Source: Spirochaetaceae bacterium (GTDB taxonomy: Bacteria > Spirochaetota > Spirochaetia > SZUA-6 > Fen-1364). From it: 8,530 nucleotides of DNA. Below, in pieces: positions 1 to 6,341 of the stretch. The notes under the pieces are model-generated. The model was not told the origin of the DNA and ran no database searches. It worked only from the letters and a program-made list of their open reading frames with translations. Numbering within the stretch: the stretch's first letter is position 1; each line of letters starts with the position of its first letter. A program made the translations under genes and the position numbers. The DNA lies in NCBI GenBank assembly GCA_003170115.1, contig PMZS01000155.1, positions 1 to 8,530 on the forward strand, in the 5' to 3' direction.

Positions 1-852
1 GAGCAGCACCGCGCCGGTGGGGAGGGACACCGCCCCCGCATCGCCCGATCTCCTGCCCGTCCTGAAGTCGTAGCGCGGAACCACGACGCTGCGGCCCGCC
101 ACAAGGGCCGACAGGTGCTCGTTGATCATCGCGATATCCAGGGCGTGGGGAGTCTCGAAATCGCGATCGTCTTTGCCGATCTTCGGATGCACCTCGAGGT
201 CGAAGAAGTAATTATCCACCGTGAGCGGGACCGTCGCGATCCCCGCCGCCGAAAGCCTTTCACGAATCTTGATGGTGGTGGTCGATTTCCCCGAAGACGA
301 GGGTCCCGCTATGATCACGGCACGCAGATCGTCGCGTCGGGACACGATTTTCGCCGCCGCCGCGTCAAGCTCGCTTTCATAGAAGGAATCCGCTGCCTCG
401 ATGAGGGCGGGATAGCCGCCTTCGGCGATGATCCTCGAGAGCTGTTCCAGGGTGACGCAGCCGTGGTCGGTCGCCCAGGAAAGCGCTTCCCAGAGCTTGC
501 GATACGGCACGTTCTCCGCGGAGTACGTAAGACTCTCCCGGCCGACGCGTTTCAGGGCGTGCTCGTATCGATAGACGATGTACGCCTTGGCGGTGCGCGC
601 GTGGCCGCGCTCTATCAGGGCCTTCTCCACGAGGTCCTGGACTTCTTCCACCGTCGGCCATGAGCCTGTGGCCTGCCTGTGGGCGAGCAGGGTGAGCACG
701 TCGTCGGTGACACGCTCGGCTTCCTCGAGGTCCCGGCCACCGCAGGCGACGGCGGCCCTGTAGACGGCGGAGGATATCTTTTCCCTCCTGAAGGGAACAA
801 CCCTGCCATCACGCGTGACGATCATCTCCGGCACAGGCCCGCCGTGCTCCAT
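1..852 (-). CDS. ATP-cone / uridine kinase-family nucleoside kinase, C-terminus outside window (partial)
   Basis: The first 284 residues are visible and the frame runs open off the window edge. Residues about 10-100 look like an ATP-cone: MIVTRDGRVVPFRREKI, then a helical block ending in ALIERGHARTAKAYIVYRYEHA. This nucleotide-sensing domain is best known from ribonucleotide reductases and NrdR. A helical linker (about 100-178) leads to a P-loop kinase core with Walker A GPSSSGKST at 183-191, a VDNYFFD acceptor-loop motif at 212-218 and PRYDFRTGRR at 259-268, all typical of the uridine kinase/phosphoribulokinase family. The likely reaction is ATP-dependent phosphorylation of a nucleoside (uridine or cytidine) in the cytosol; the substrate is inferred from family only. 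The ATG at 852 lies 25 bases after the thrS stop with a weak ribosome site; Met10 (GGAG directly before it) is an alternative start. It probably shares the thrS transcript. The family assignment is firm, the exact substrate is not. Confidence 0.85.
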   Translation of the reverse strand, partial: MEHGGPVPEMIVTRDGRVVPFRREKISSAVYRAAVACGGRDLEEAERVTDDVLTLLAHRQATGSWPTVEEVQDLVEKALIERGHARTAKAYIVYRYEHALKRVGRESLTYSAENVPYRKLWEALSWATDHGCVTLEQLSRIIAEGGYPALIEAADSFYESELDAAAAKIVSRRDDLRAVIIAGPSSSGKSTTTIKIRERLSAAGIATVPLTVDNYFFDLEVHPKIGKDDRDFETPHALDIAMINEHLSALVAGRSVVVPRYDFRTGRRSGDAGAVSLPTGAVLL

Positions 853-877
853 ACCCGCGCCCCGCAGCCGCCCGCAC

Positions 878-2620
878 TCACTCCAGGGTCTTCGGCCTCA
901 CCTCGGCCTCGACCTGGGTCAGGTACTCTTCCAGCGGGATCATGTTCTTCTGCTCGCCGCTTCTGGTACGCAGCGACACCGCGCGGCCGGCCTGTTCCTT
1001 CTCACCGAGGATGAGCATGAAGGGTATCTTCTGGTTCTGGGCGTTGCGGATCTTCGCGTTCATCCGTTCGTCGCCCTTGTCCAGCTCCGCCCGCACGCCG
1101 CGCGCCTTGAGCGCCCGTACAACCTCCTCGCCGTAGGCGGCGAACGCGGGGGTCACGGGTATGGCGACTGCCTGCACGGGTGCAAGCCAGGGCGGAAAAG
1201 CGCCTCCGAAGTGCTCGATCAGCACCCCGAAGAACCGCTCCAGCGAGCCCAGGAGAGCGCGGTGAACCATGAAAGGACGCTTCTGCGTGTTGTCGGCGGC
1301 GACGTAGGTGATCCCGAAGCGTTCCGGCTCATTCCAATCGAACTGGATCGTGGTCATCTGCCATTCGCGCCCGAGGGCGTCCTTGATCTTGAGATCGATC
1401 TTGGGGCCGTAGAACGCTCCTCCGCCCTCGTCCATCACGATGTCGAGGTTCTCCTTCTCCGCCGCCCGCTTCAGCGAGGCGATCGCCTTGTCCCACGTCG
1501 CATCGTCGCCGATCCCGTCGGCCGGCTTGGTGGCAAGGTACGCCTTGATGTCGTTGAACCCGAATGCCTTCCAGATTTTAAGTGAAAACCGAAGGACTTC
1601 CAGGATCTCGTCGTCAATCTGCTCCGGAGTGCAGATGATGTGCGCGTCGTCCTGCGTAAACCCGCGCACGCGCAGGAGACCGTGCATGACGCCCGACTTC
1701 TCGTAGCGGTAGACGGTGCCCAGCTCGGCCCAGCGCAGCGGCAGGTCACGGTAGGATCGCTGCTGGTTCTTGTAGATCATGAGGTGAAACGGGCAGTTCA
1801 TTGGCTTGAGGAAGTAGTCCACATCATCTATCGACAGCGGGGCATACATGTTCTGCTTGTAGAACCCGAGGTGTCCCGAGGTCTCCCACAGCCAGGACTT
1901 GCCGATATGCGGCGTATAAAGCAGCTCATACCCGTTCTTCAGATGCTCGCTTCGCCAGAAATCCTCGATTACCAGTCGAACGCGGGCTCCTTTCGGATGC
2001 CAGTAGATGAGCCCTGCCCCGGCTTCCTCGTGGATGGAGTACAGGTCAAGGTCCTTGCCGAGCCTCCGATGGTCCCGCTTTTCGATTTCAACAAGCTTCT
2101 TCAGATACCCTTCCAGGTCCGCCTTGGATTCCCATGCGGTCCCGTAGATGCGCTGGAGCATCTTGTTCTTCTCGTCCCCTCGCCAGTAGGCCCCCGCCAC
2201 GGTGGTGAGCTTGAACGCATCGGCGCGCAGCGCGCCGGTATCCTTCACGTGAGGGCCGCGGCAGAGATCCGTGAAGGCGTCCTGCGTGTAGGTGGAGATC
2301 TCTTCCCCCTCGGGCAGCTCGGAGATGAGCTCCAGCTTGTAGGGCTGATCCTTGAACACCCGCTCGGCCTCGGCGCGGCTCACCACGGTCCGGGTGAATC
2401 GATGATTGCCTGCCAGGATCGCGCGCATTTTTTCCTCGATGACGGCAAGATCCTCCGTTGCCACGGCCCGCGGCAGGTCGAAATCGTAATAGAAACCCTC
2501 ATCGATCGCCGGGCCGATCGCCAGCTTTGCCTGCGGAAAGATCTGGAGCACCGCCTCCGCCATCACGTGGGCGAAGGAATGCCGGACCTCCAGGAGCACG
2601 GGCTTTCTCGTCTCTTCCAT
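878..2620 (-). CDS. thrS: Threonyl-tRNA synthetase lacking the TGS domain
   Basis: Cytosolic class II synthetase that charges tRNA-Thr with threonine. The protein is 580 residues, about 60 shorter than the usual ~640, and the loss is at the N-terminus: it opens directly in the second additional (editing) domain. That domain keeps HSFAH (His14, His18) and CRGPH (Cys120, His124), the metal/editing residues that remove mischarged serine. The catalytic core has the zinc ligands Cys276 (MNCP), His327 (QDDAH) and His453 (MVHRALLGSLERF, which is also motif 3), and motif 2 around YRYEKSG...HGLLRVRGFTQ (304-322). The anticodon-binding domain occupies about 482-575. The start is well set: GGAGG at 2631-2627 lies 6 bases before the ATG. 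No TGS-like sequence is visible upstream; that region is a T-box leader. Expression is therefore probably induced by uncharged tRNA-Thr. A kinase gene follows after 25 bases. Confidence 0.97.
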   Translation of the reverse strand: MEETRKPVLLEVRHSFAHVMAEAVLQIFPQAKLAIGPAIDEGFYYDFDLPRAVATEDLAVIEEKMRAILAGNHRFTRTVVSRAEAERVFKDQPYKLELISELPEGEEISTYTQDAFTDLCRGPHVKDTGALRADAFKLTTVAGAYWRGDEKNKMLQRIYGTAWESKADLEGYLKKLVEIEKRDHRRLGKDLDLYSIHEEAGAGLIYWHPKGARVRLVIEDFWRSEHLKNGYELLYTPHIGKSWLWETSGHLGFYKQNMYAPLSIDDVDYFLKPMNCPFHLMIYKNQQRSYRDLPLRWAELGTVYRYEKSGVMHGLLRVRGFTQDDAHIICTPEQIDDEILEVLRFSLKIWKAFGFNDIKAYLATKPADGIGDDATWDKAIASLKRAAEKENLDIVMDEGGGAFYGPKIDLKIKDALGREWQMTTIQFDWNEPERFGITYVAADNTQKRPFMVHRALLGSLERFFGVLIEHFGGAFPPWLAPVQAVAIPVTPAFAAYGEEVVRALKARGVRAELDKGDERMNAKIRNAQNQKIPFMLILGEKEQAGRAVSLRTRSGEQKNMIPLEEYLTQVEAEVRPKTLE

Positions 2621-2626
2621 CTTATG

Positions 2627-2631
2627 CCTCC
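2627..2631 (-). promoter_or_regulatory. Ribosome binding site of thrS
   Basis: GGAGG, 6 bases upstream of the ATG at 2620. It fixes the short, TGS-less start of ThrRS and lies immediately after the candidate T-box attenuator hairpin and its short U-rich tail. Confidence 0.85.
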
Positions 2632-2643
2632 AAATGACAAAGC

Positions 2644-2699
2644 CCCTTGCGGCAGCTCCGTCCTGCTTCTGGACGCGGCCGCAGCCGCGCCTCCAAGGA
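2644..2699 (-). terminator. Candidate T-box attenuator (alternative hairpin before thrS)
   Basis: The 3' arm of the antiterminator can instead pair downstream. CCTT (2698-2695) pairs with AAGG (2648-2645), and GCGGC (2688-2684) with GCCGC (2653-2649), continued by GC/GC across a T-T mismatch. GTCC (2674-2671) with GGAC (2663-2660) caps it. The sequence CAAGG at 2649-2645 repeats the T-box 5' arm exactly, as expected for mutually exclusive folds. The tail CTTTGTCATTT is only weakly U-rich, so intrinsic termination may be leaky, or regulation may act by masking the nearby ribosome site. An alternative 6-bp pairing, CGTCCT (2701-2696) with AGGACG (2664-2659), also exists. Confidence 0.55.
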
Positions 2700-2856
2700 C
2701 GAAAAGCCGTTCAGGGCTTCCCGCGGTTCCACCTTGATTCGCACGGCCACTTTCCCGAAGCCGCGCGCGCTTTGTCCGCCCTCTCACGGGGGGCTTCCGT
2801 CAGGCGCATACTCGATCCGGAACCTCAGGGCTCCCGATCTTTCCGGCCTCCGCTCG

Positions 2857-2891
2857 GGAGTGGTTTTCGGCGCGACCGCCTACTCGTCTCC
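2857..2891 (-). promoter_or_regulatory. T-box ultrashort Stem I with ACC (Thr) specifier
   Basis: GGAG (2891-2888) pairs with CTCC (2860-2857). The internal loop has AGTA (2884-2881) opposite GAA (2868-2866), the loop-E signature of T-box specifier loops. It is closed above by GGCG (2880-2877) and CGCC (2872-2869) around a GTCG loop. The specifier ACC (2864-2862) is a threonine codon and is followed by A2861, matching the usual purine 3' of the specifier. The long distal arm of ordinary Stem I is absent. A competing 7-bp pairing, CTCCCGA (2860-2854) with TCGGGAG (2837-2831), could disrupt the basal stem. Confidence 0.7.
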
Positions 2892-2908
2892 GTCACAGCG
2901 TTTCCGGG

Positions 2909-2938
2909 AGTATCGAGAGATTGCCTCGGCATTGTCAA
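2909..2938 (-). promoter_or_regulatory. Sigma70-like promoter for the thrS T-box transcript
   Basis: A perfect -35 TTGACA (2938-2933), an 18-base spacer and a -10 GATACT (2914-2909, 4 of 6 matches). The predicted start near 2903 lies about 12 bases before Stem I of the T-box, which is the expected position. Confidence 0.65.
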
Positions 2939-2984
2939 GAGGCTCGGTTCAACACAGGTCGGTACATCGGCTGCCTTGGTTTCA

Positions 2985-3014
2985 TTGACAGCGCCGGGCA
3001 CCCGGGACTACAAT
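2985..3014 (+). promoter_or_regulatory. Sigma70-like promoter for the glycosyltransferase gene
   Basis: A perfect -35 TTGACA (2985-2990), an 18-base spacer and a -10 TACAAT (3009-3014, 5 of 6 matches). The predicted transcription start falls at about 3020-3024, on or just before the ATG at 3024. It stands back to back with the thrS promoter, with 46 bases between the two -35 boxes. Confidence 0.7.
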
Positions 3015-3023
3015 TTTGCTTTG

Positions 3024-4355
3024 ATGAAACGCATTGACATTTATACGATCGACATAGGCGGGGGACACATTGCCCCCGCGCAGGCAATCAAACAGCAGTT
3101 CGACATCCTGGGGTACAAGGATCTGGACGTCCGGGTCGTGAACCTCGGAATCACCCTCCACGCCACGTTCCTGCGCTACCTCTACAAGTTCTACTGGGAC
3201 AAAGCGCTGCGCTACCCCCCCCTCATCAACGCCTTCTACCGGGGGGCCGACAACCCCTTTCTGATGAAGATTGTCGATCGAATCCTGGGGATCACGATCC
3301 TGCCGAGGTTCGTCGGCTACCTGGACAGGGAGAAGCCGGATCTCGTCGTTTCCACGTATTTCACGTTCACCCACTACCTGGAAATGCTGAAACGGGTGGG
3401 CCAGCTGGAAGCCGTGACGGTCGTTCTCAACCCCGAGCCTTTCGATTCGCACTATATCTGGTTTTCCCCCGTCTTCGACTGGAGCATGGTGTTCTCCCGG
3501 AAATCCCGGAATGAGATCGTGGAAAAGGGCATCGCGCGCCAGAAGGTGAAGGTGTTCCATTTCCCGATCAAGCCCAGTTTCGCCCGGCGCACGCAGAGCC
3601 CCGCCACGCTGCGAAGACGCCTTGGACTGGCGAGAAAGCCCTTCACGGTGCTCTTCTTCTTCGGCGCGGAGGGCGTCGGTCCGGTGAGGAAGTTCATCAC
3701 GGTTCTCATCGAGCGCGGAGTCGCACTGCAGGCGGTGGTGATCTGCGGGAAAAACGAGAAGTTGAAGGCGGACATCGAAAATTTTGCCCGAGGCAGGACC
3801 GGTTCGGTACAGATAGAGGTGCGGGGATACGTGACGAACCTGGCCGACTTCATCGCTGCCTCAGACGTTGTCGTGGGGAAATCAGGGCCCAACCAGGTTT
3901 TCGAGACGCTCCTGCAGTGCCGTCCAATCGTGATCTCCAGCTTCCTCGCGAACGAGAAGGAAACGACGAACTGGGTCATCGGCAACAAGCTGGGCTGGCT
4001 CACACGCTCACCCGAGCACCTCGCGACCCTCCTGCACCGACTGGCGGCTCGGCCCGCGGTCCTGAAACGCTACCGGGCCAATATCGAGGCAATGAAGCTG
4101 CATTCGGGCGCGCCGGAGATCTGCGAGTTCCTGGCGCGGCTTGCCCGGCAGAAGCGCGCGCCGAAAAAGCGGCCCATGGCCGATGCGTTGCGGAAATTCA
4201 GGGACCGCGTGGTCGCCGAGGGCGAGGCGATTTCCCGCAGGATCGAAGGATCGGAGAACGTAAGGCGGTTCAAGCGGGCAAGCGCAAAACGCCGCGCGAA
4301 GCTCACGCGCACTCGGGCGGCATCACGCAGGCCGCGGTCCCGCCCGGCGCGCTGA
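3024..4355 (+). CDS. GT28-family glycosyltransferase (UgtP/MGDG synthase-like, glycolipid synthesis)
   Basis: This 443-residue protein resembles processive diacylglycerol glycosyltransferases and MurG. The N-terminal acceptor domain opens with IYTIDIGGGHIAPAQAI (residues 6-22), the family's GGGH loop. After KPFTVLFFFG (205-214) the C-terminal sugar-nucleotide domain carries RGYVTNLADFIAASDVVVGKSGPNQVFE (267-294), the GKSG/PN..E donor-site signature. The likely role is transfer of glucose or galactose from a UDP-sugar to diacylglycerol at the inner membrane face; donor and acceptor are inferred. Residues about 376-443 form a strongly Lys/Arg-rich tail beyond the catalytic fold. The ATG at 3024 is chosen because the conserved fold begins there and a promoter -10 ends 9 bases before it; no ribosome site precedes it, suggesting leaderless translation. 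The frame stays open upstream to 2634, but that stretch is antisense to the thrS leader. The gene converges on tkt with 6 bases between stops. Confidence 0.85.
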   Translation: MKRIDIYTIDIGGGHIAPAQAIKQQFDILGYKDLDVRVVNLGITLHATFLRYLYKFYWDKALRYPPLINAFYRGADNPFLMKIVDRILGITILPRFVGYLDREKPDLVVSTYFTFTHYLEMLKRVGQLEAVTVVLNPEPFDSHYIWFSPVFDWSMVFSRKSRNEIVEKGIARQKVKVFHFPIKPSFARRTQSPATLRRRLGLARKPFTVLFFFGAEGVGPVRKFITVLIERGVALQAVVICGKNEKLKADIENFARGRTGSVQIEVRGYVTNLADFIAASDVVVGKSGPNQVFETLLQCRPIVISSFLANEKETTNWVIGNKLGWLTRSPEHLATLLHRLAARPAVLKRYRANIEAMKLHSGAPEICEFLARLARQKRAPKKRPMADALRKFRDRVVAEGEAISRRIEGSENVRRFKRASAKRRAKLTRTRAASRRPRSRPAR

Positions 4356-4361
4356 GCTCCC

Positions 4362-6341
4362 CTATTTTGCAGCCCTGATTCGCTGCTCCAGGGAAGCCGC
4401 GGTGATTCCCAAGTGCTCGGCGATCTTCTGATACGGTCCGGATTCGCCGAACCTGTCGATTCCCACGACCAGGGTCGAGTCATCCGCAAGACCCTTCCAA
4501 CCGAACGAGACGCCCGCCTCGAACACGACTTTCCTGGCCGCGGGCGGCACGAGCAACCGCTGGACATCCATGGGCTGGGCATCGAAAAGCGCACGGGAGA
4601 GCATCGACACGACCCGGACCTTCCGATCGGTCAAGGCCGCCGCCGCCTGGAGAGCCACGGACACTTCGGAGCCGGTGGCCACGATCACCACGTCGGGAGT
4701 TCCTTGACAGTCCTTCGCGACGTACGCACCCCGCCGGATGGATGTCCGCCACTTCGAATCGGCTTTCGCGTACACGGCGATCCCCTGCCGGGTCAGCGCG
4801 AGCGCGGTCGGACCATCACGCCGTTCGATTGCGATCCTCCATGCCACCTCGGTCTCCTCCGCGTCACCCGGGCGCAGAACAAGCAGATTCGGAATGGCGC
4901 GAAGAGCCGCCAGGTGCTCCACGGGCTCGTGTGTGGGGCCGTCCTCGCCAACGAAGACCGAGTCATGCGTGAGCACGTAGATCACCGGCAGCTTCGCTAT
5001 CGCCGCGACCCGGATCGCCGGTCGCATATAGTCCGAAAACACCATGAAGGTGGCGCAGAAGGGCCGCAAGCCGCCGTGATAGGCAATGCCGTTGCAGATG
5101 GCGGCCATCCCGTGCTCGCGGATGCCAAAATGGAAATTCCGACCGTGGGGGTTTGCCCTCCCGAAGTCGCCCATGTCCTTGAGATTGGTGTTGTTCGACG
5201 GGGCAAGATCTGCCGAACCGCCGATCAGGTTCGGCAGCAGCTTCGCGAGGGCGTTGAGGACCTGGCCGCTGGCAGCCCTGGTGGCAAGGCTCTCTCCCTG
5301 CTTGAAGGAGGGCAGCGCCGCGGAGGAGAGGTCCACCCCGTCGGCGAAATATGAGTCCCACTCCCGGGCGAGCTCGGGATTCTCCGCCTTCCAATCGCCC
5401 AGCGTCCTGTTCCACGCGTCGTAGCGTGCCTTCCACGACGGCTGCTTGTTAGTGAAGTACGAGCGTGCCTCGGGGAATACGAAGAACTGGCCTCCGTCCG
5501 GGACGCCGATCGCCTTCTTCGCGCCCGCGGACTCCTCGGGCCCCAGCGCTTCCCCGTGCACCTTTGCGGTTCCCGCCCGCGTGGGGGCACCCTTGCCGAT
5601 CACGGATTTCAGAAGGATGATCGTCGGCCGGTCAACGGCTTTCTTCGCCTGGTCGACCAGATTCATGGTTCCGGGCATGTCGTACATGTCGCCTGAGAAG
5701 GTCTGCCAGCCGTATGCCTCGAAGCGCTTCAGCACGTTCTCGGAAAACGCCAGGTCGGTCGAGCCCTCGATCGTGATCTTGTTGGAATCGTAGAACACGA
5801 TAAGCTTCCCCAGACCGAGGTGCCCTGCGAGCGAACATGCTTCGGATGCCACCCCCTCCATCATGTCGCCATCGCTTGCAAGTACATAGGTCCAATGGTC
5901 GACGACGGCACGCGCCGGGGTGTTGAACTTCGCCGCAAGGACGCGCTCGGCGATGGCCATTCCGACTCCATTGGAAATTCCCTGACCCAGGGGACCGCCC
6001 GTGACCTCCACTCCCGGGGTGACGCCCCATTCGGGGTGTCCCGGCGTTCGGGAGCCGAGCTGCCGGAAGCCCTTGATGTCATCAAGGCTCAGGTCGTATC
6101 CCGAGAGGTGGAGAAGCGAATACAGAAGCATGCAGCCGTGGCCCGCGGAAAGCACGAACCGGTCCCGGTTTGCCCACAGGGGATCCTGCGGCCAGTGGCT
6201 GAGGCACTCGCCGTAGAGGAGCGCACCCAGCTCGGCGCATCCCATGGGAAGGCCCGGGTGACCGGACTTCGCCTTCTCCACCGCATCGATGGTCAGGGAC
6301 CGAACGCTGTTGGCGACCGCCTGGAGCGCTGAAACATTCAT
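4362..6341 (-). CDS. tkt: Transketolase
   Basis: Thiamine diphosphate enzyme of the non-oxidative pentose phosphate pathway that moves two-carbon units between sugar phosphates in the cytosol. All 659 residues are present, the normal bacterial length. Visible features are SGHPGLPMG with His28; SAGHG with His68; GPLGQG (116-121); the ThDP/Mg motif SDGDMMEG...N (Asp157 to Asn187); VHGE with His262; the catalytic glutamate in IREHGMA (Glu409); and DGPTHEPVEH (468-476) in the pyrimidine domain. The C-terminal regulatory-like domain runs from about 535. GGAGG (6351-6347) lies 5 bases before the ATG and inside the end of the upstream phosphoesterase gene; the two genes share the four bases ATGA, so they are probably translationally coupled. 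No clear intrinsic terminator follows the stop, and the opposing gene ends 6 bases away. Confidence 0.98.
   Translation of the reverse strand: MNVSALQAVANSVRSLTIDAVEKAKSGHPGLPMGCAELGALLYGECLSHWPQDPLWANRDRFVLSAGHGCMLLYSLLHLSGYDLSLDDIKGFRQLGSRTPGHPEWGVTPGVEVTGGPLGQGISNGVGMAIAERVLAAKFNTPARAVVDHWTYVLASDGDMMEGVASEACSLAGHLGLGKLIVFYDSNKITIEGSTDLAFSENVLKRFEAYGWQTFSGDMYDMPGTMNLVDQAKKAVDRPTIILLKSVIGKGAPTRAGTAKVHGEALGPEESAGAKKAIGVPDGGQFFVFPEARSYFTNKQPSWKARYDAWNRTLGDWKAENPELAREWDSYFADGVDLSSAALPSFKQGESLATRAASGQVLNALAKLLPNLIGGSADLAPSNNTNLKDMGDFGRANPHGRNFHFGIREHGMAAICNGIAYHGGLRPFCATFMVFSDYMRPAIRVAAIAKLPVIYVLTHDSVFVGEDGPTHEPVEHLAALRAIPNLLVLRPGDAEETEVAWRIAIERRDGPTALALTRQGIAVYAKADSKWRTSIRRGAYVAKDCQGTPDVVIVATGSEVSVALQAAAALTDRKVRVVSMLSRALFDAQPMDVQRLLVPPAARKVVFEAGVSFGWKGLADDSTLVVGIDRFGESGPYQKIAEHLGITAASLEQRIRAAK

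Larger units (their letters stand above)
2640..2903 (-). promoter_or_regulatory. T-box riboswitch (threonine) in the thrS leader
   Basis: The canonical T-box element reads AAGGTGGAACCGCGG on the minus strand (2735-2721). The antiterminator around it is well formed: CAAGG (2736-2732) pairs with CCTTG (2698-2694), the 7-base bulge TGGAACC (2731-2725) is free to bind the tRNA acceptor end, GCG (2724-2722) pairs with CGT (2701-2699), and AAGCC (2719-2715) pairs with GGCTT (2708-2704). Just upstream is an 8-bp Stem III (CGCGCGGC 2767-2760 with GCCGTGCG 2747-2740). Further upstream are CCGGAA/TTCCGG (2846-2841 with 2822-2817), probably part of Stem II, and a reduced Stem I at 2891-2857. T-boxes read uncharged tRNA and switch on aminoacylation genes, here thrS. 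The T-box and antiterminator are directly visible; folding of the Stem II region is uncertain. The 5' boundary is set by the predicted promoter. Confidence 0.9.

Noticed and set aside
115..663. Plus-strand 182-codon open frame
   Set aside because: It is antisense to the kinase gene, which has a clear Walker A and ATP-cone on the minus strand.
1640..2737. Plus-strand 365-codon open frame
   Set aside because: It is a high-GC shadow antisense to thrS and its leader; the opposite strand encodes an unmistakable ThrRS.
2762..2770. Alternating GC run as a Z-DNA or simple-repeat element
   Set aside because: It is only nine bases and is explained as part of T-box Stem III.
2563..2787. Minus-strand 74-codon open frame upstream of thrS as a detached TGS domain
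   Set aside because: It shows no TGS-like sequence and covers the T-box and attenuator; it looks like a non-coding GC-rich open frame.
2863..2865. Asparagine (AAC) as the T-box specifier
   Set aside because: It is offset by one base from ACC, would be followed by C rather than the usual purine, and the regulated gene is ThrRS.
2634..3023. Upstream in-frame extension of the glycosyltransferase ORF (start at 2634)
   Set aside because: The stretch is antisense to the thrS T-box leader and promoter, its composition does not look like protein, and the conserved fold begins at the ATG at 3024 just after a promoter.
4413..5354. Plus-strand 313-codon open frame
   Set aside because: It is a shadow within transketolase, whose motifs on the minus strand are complete.
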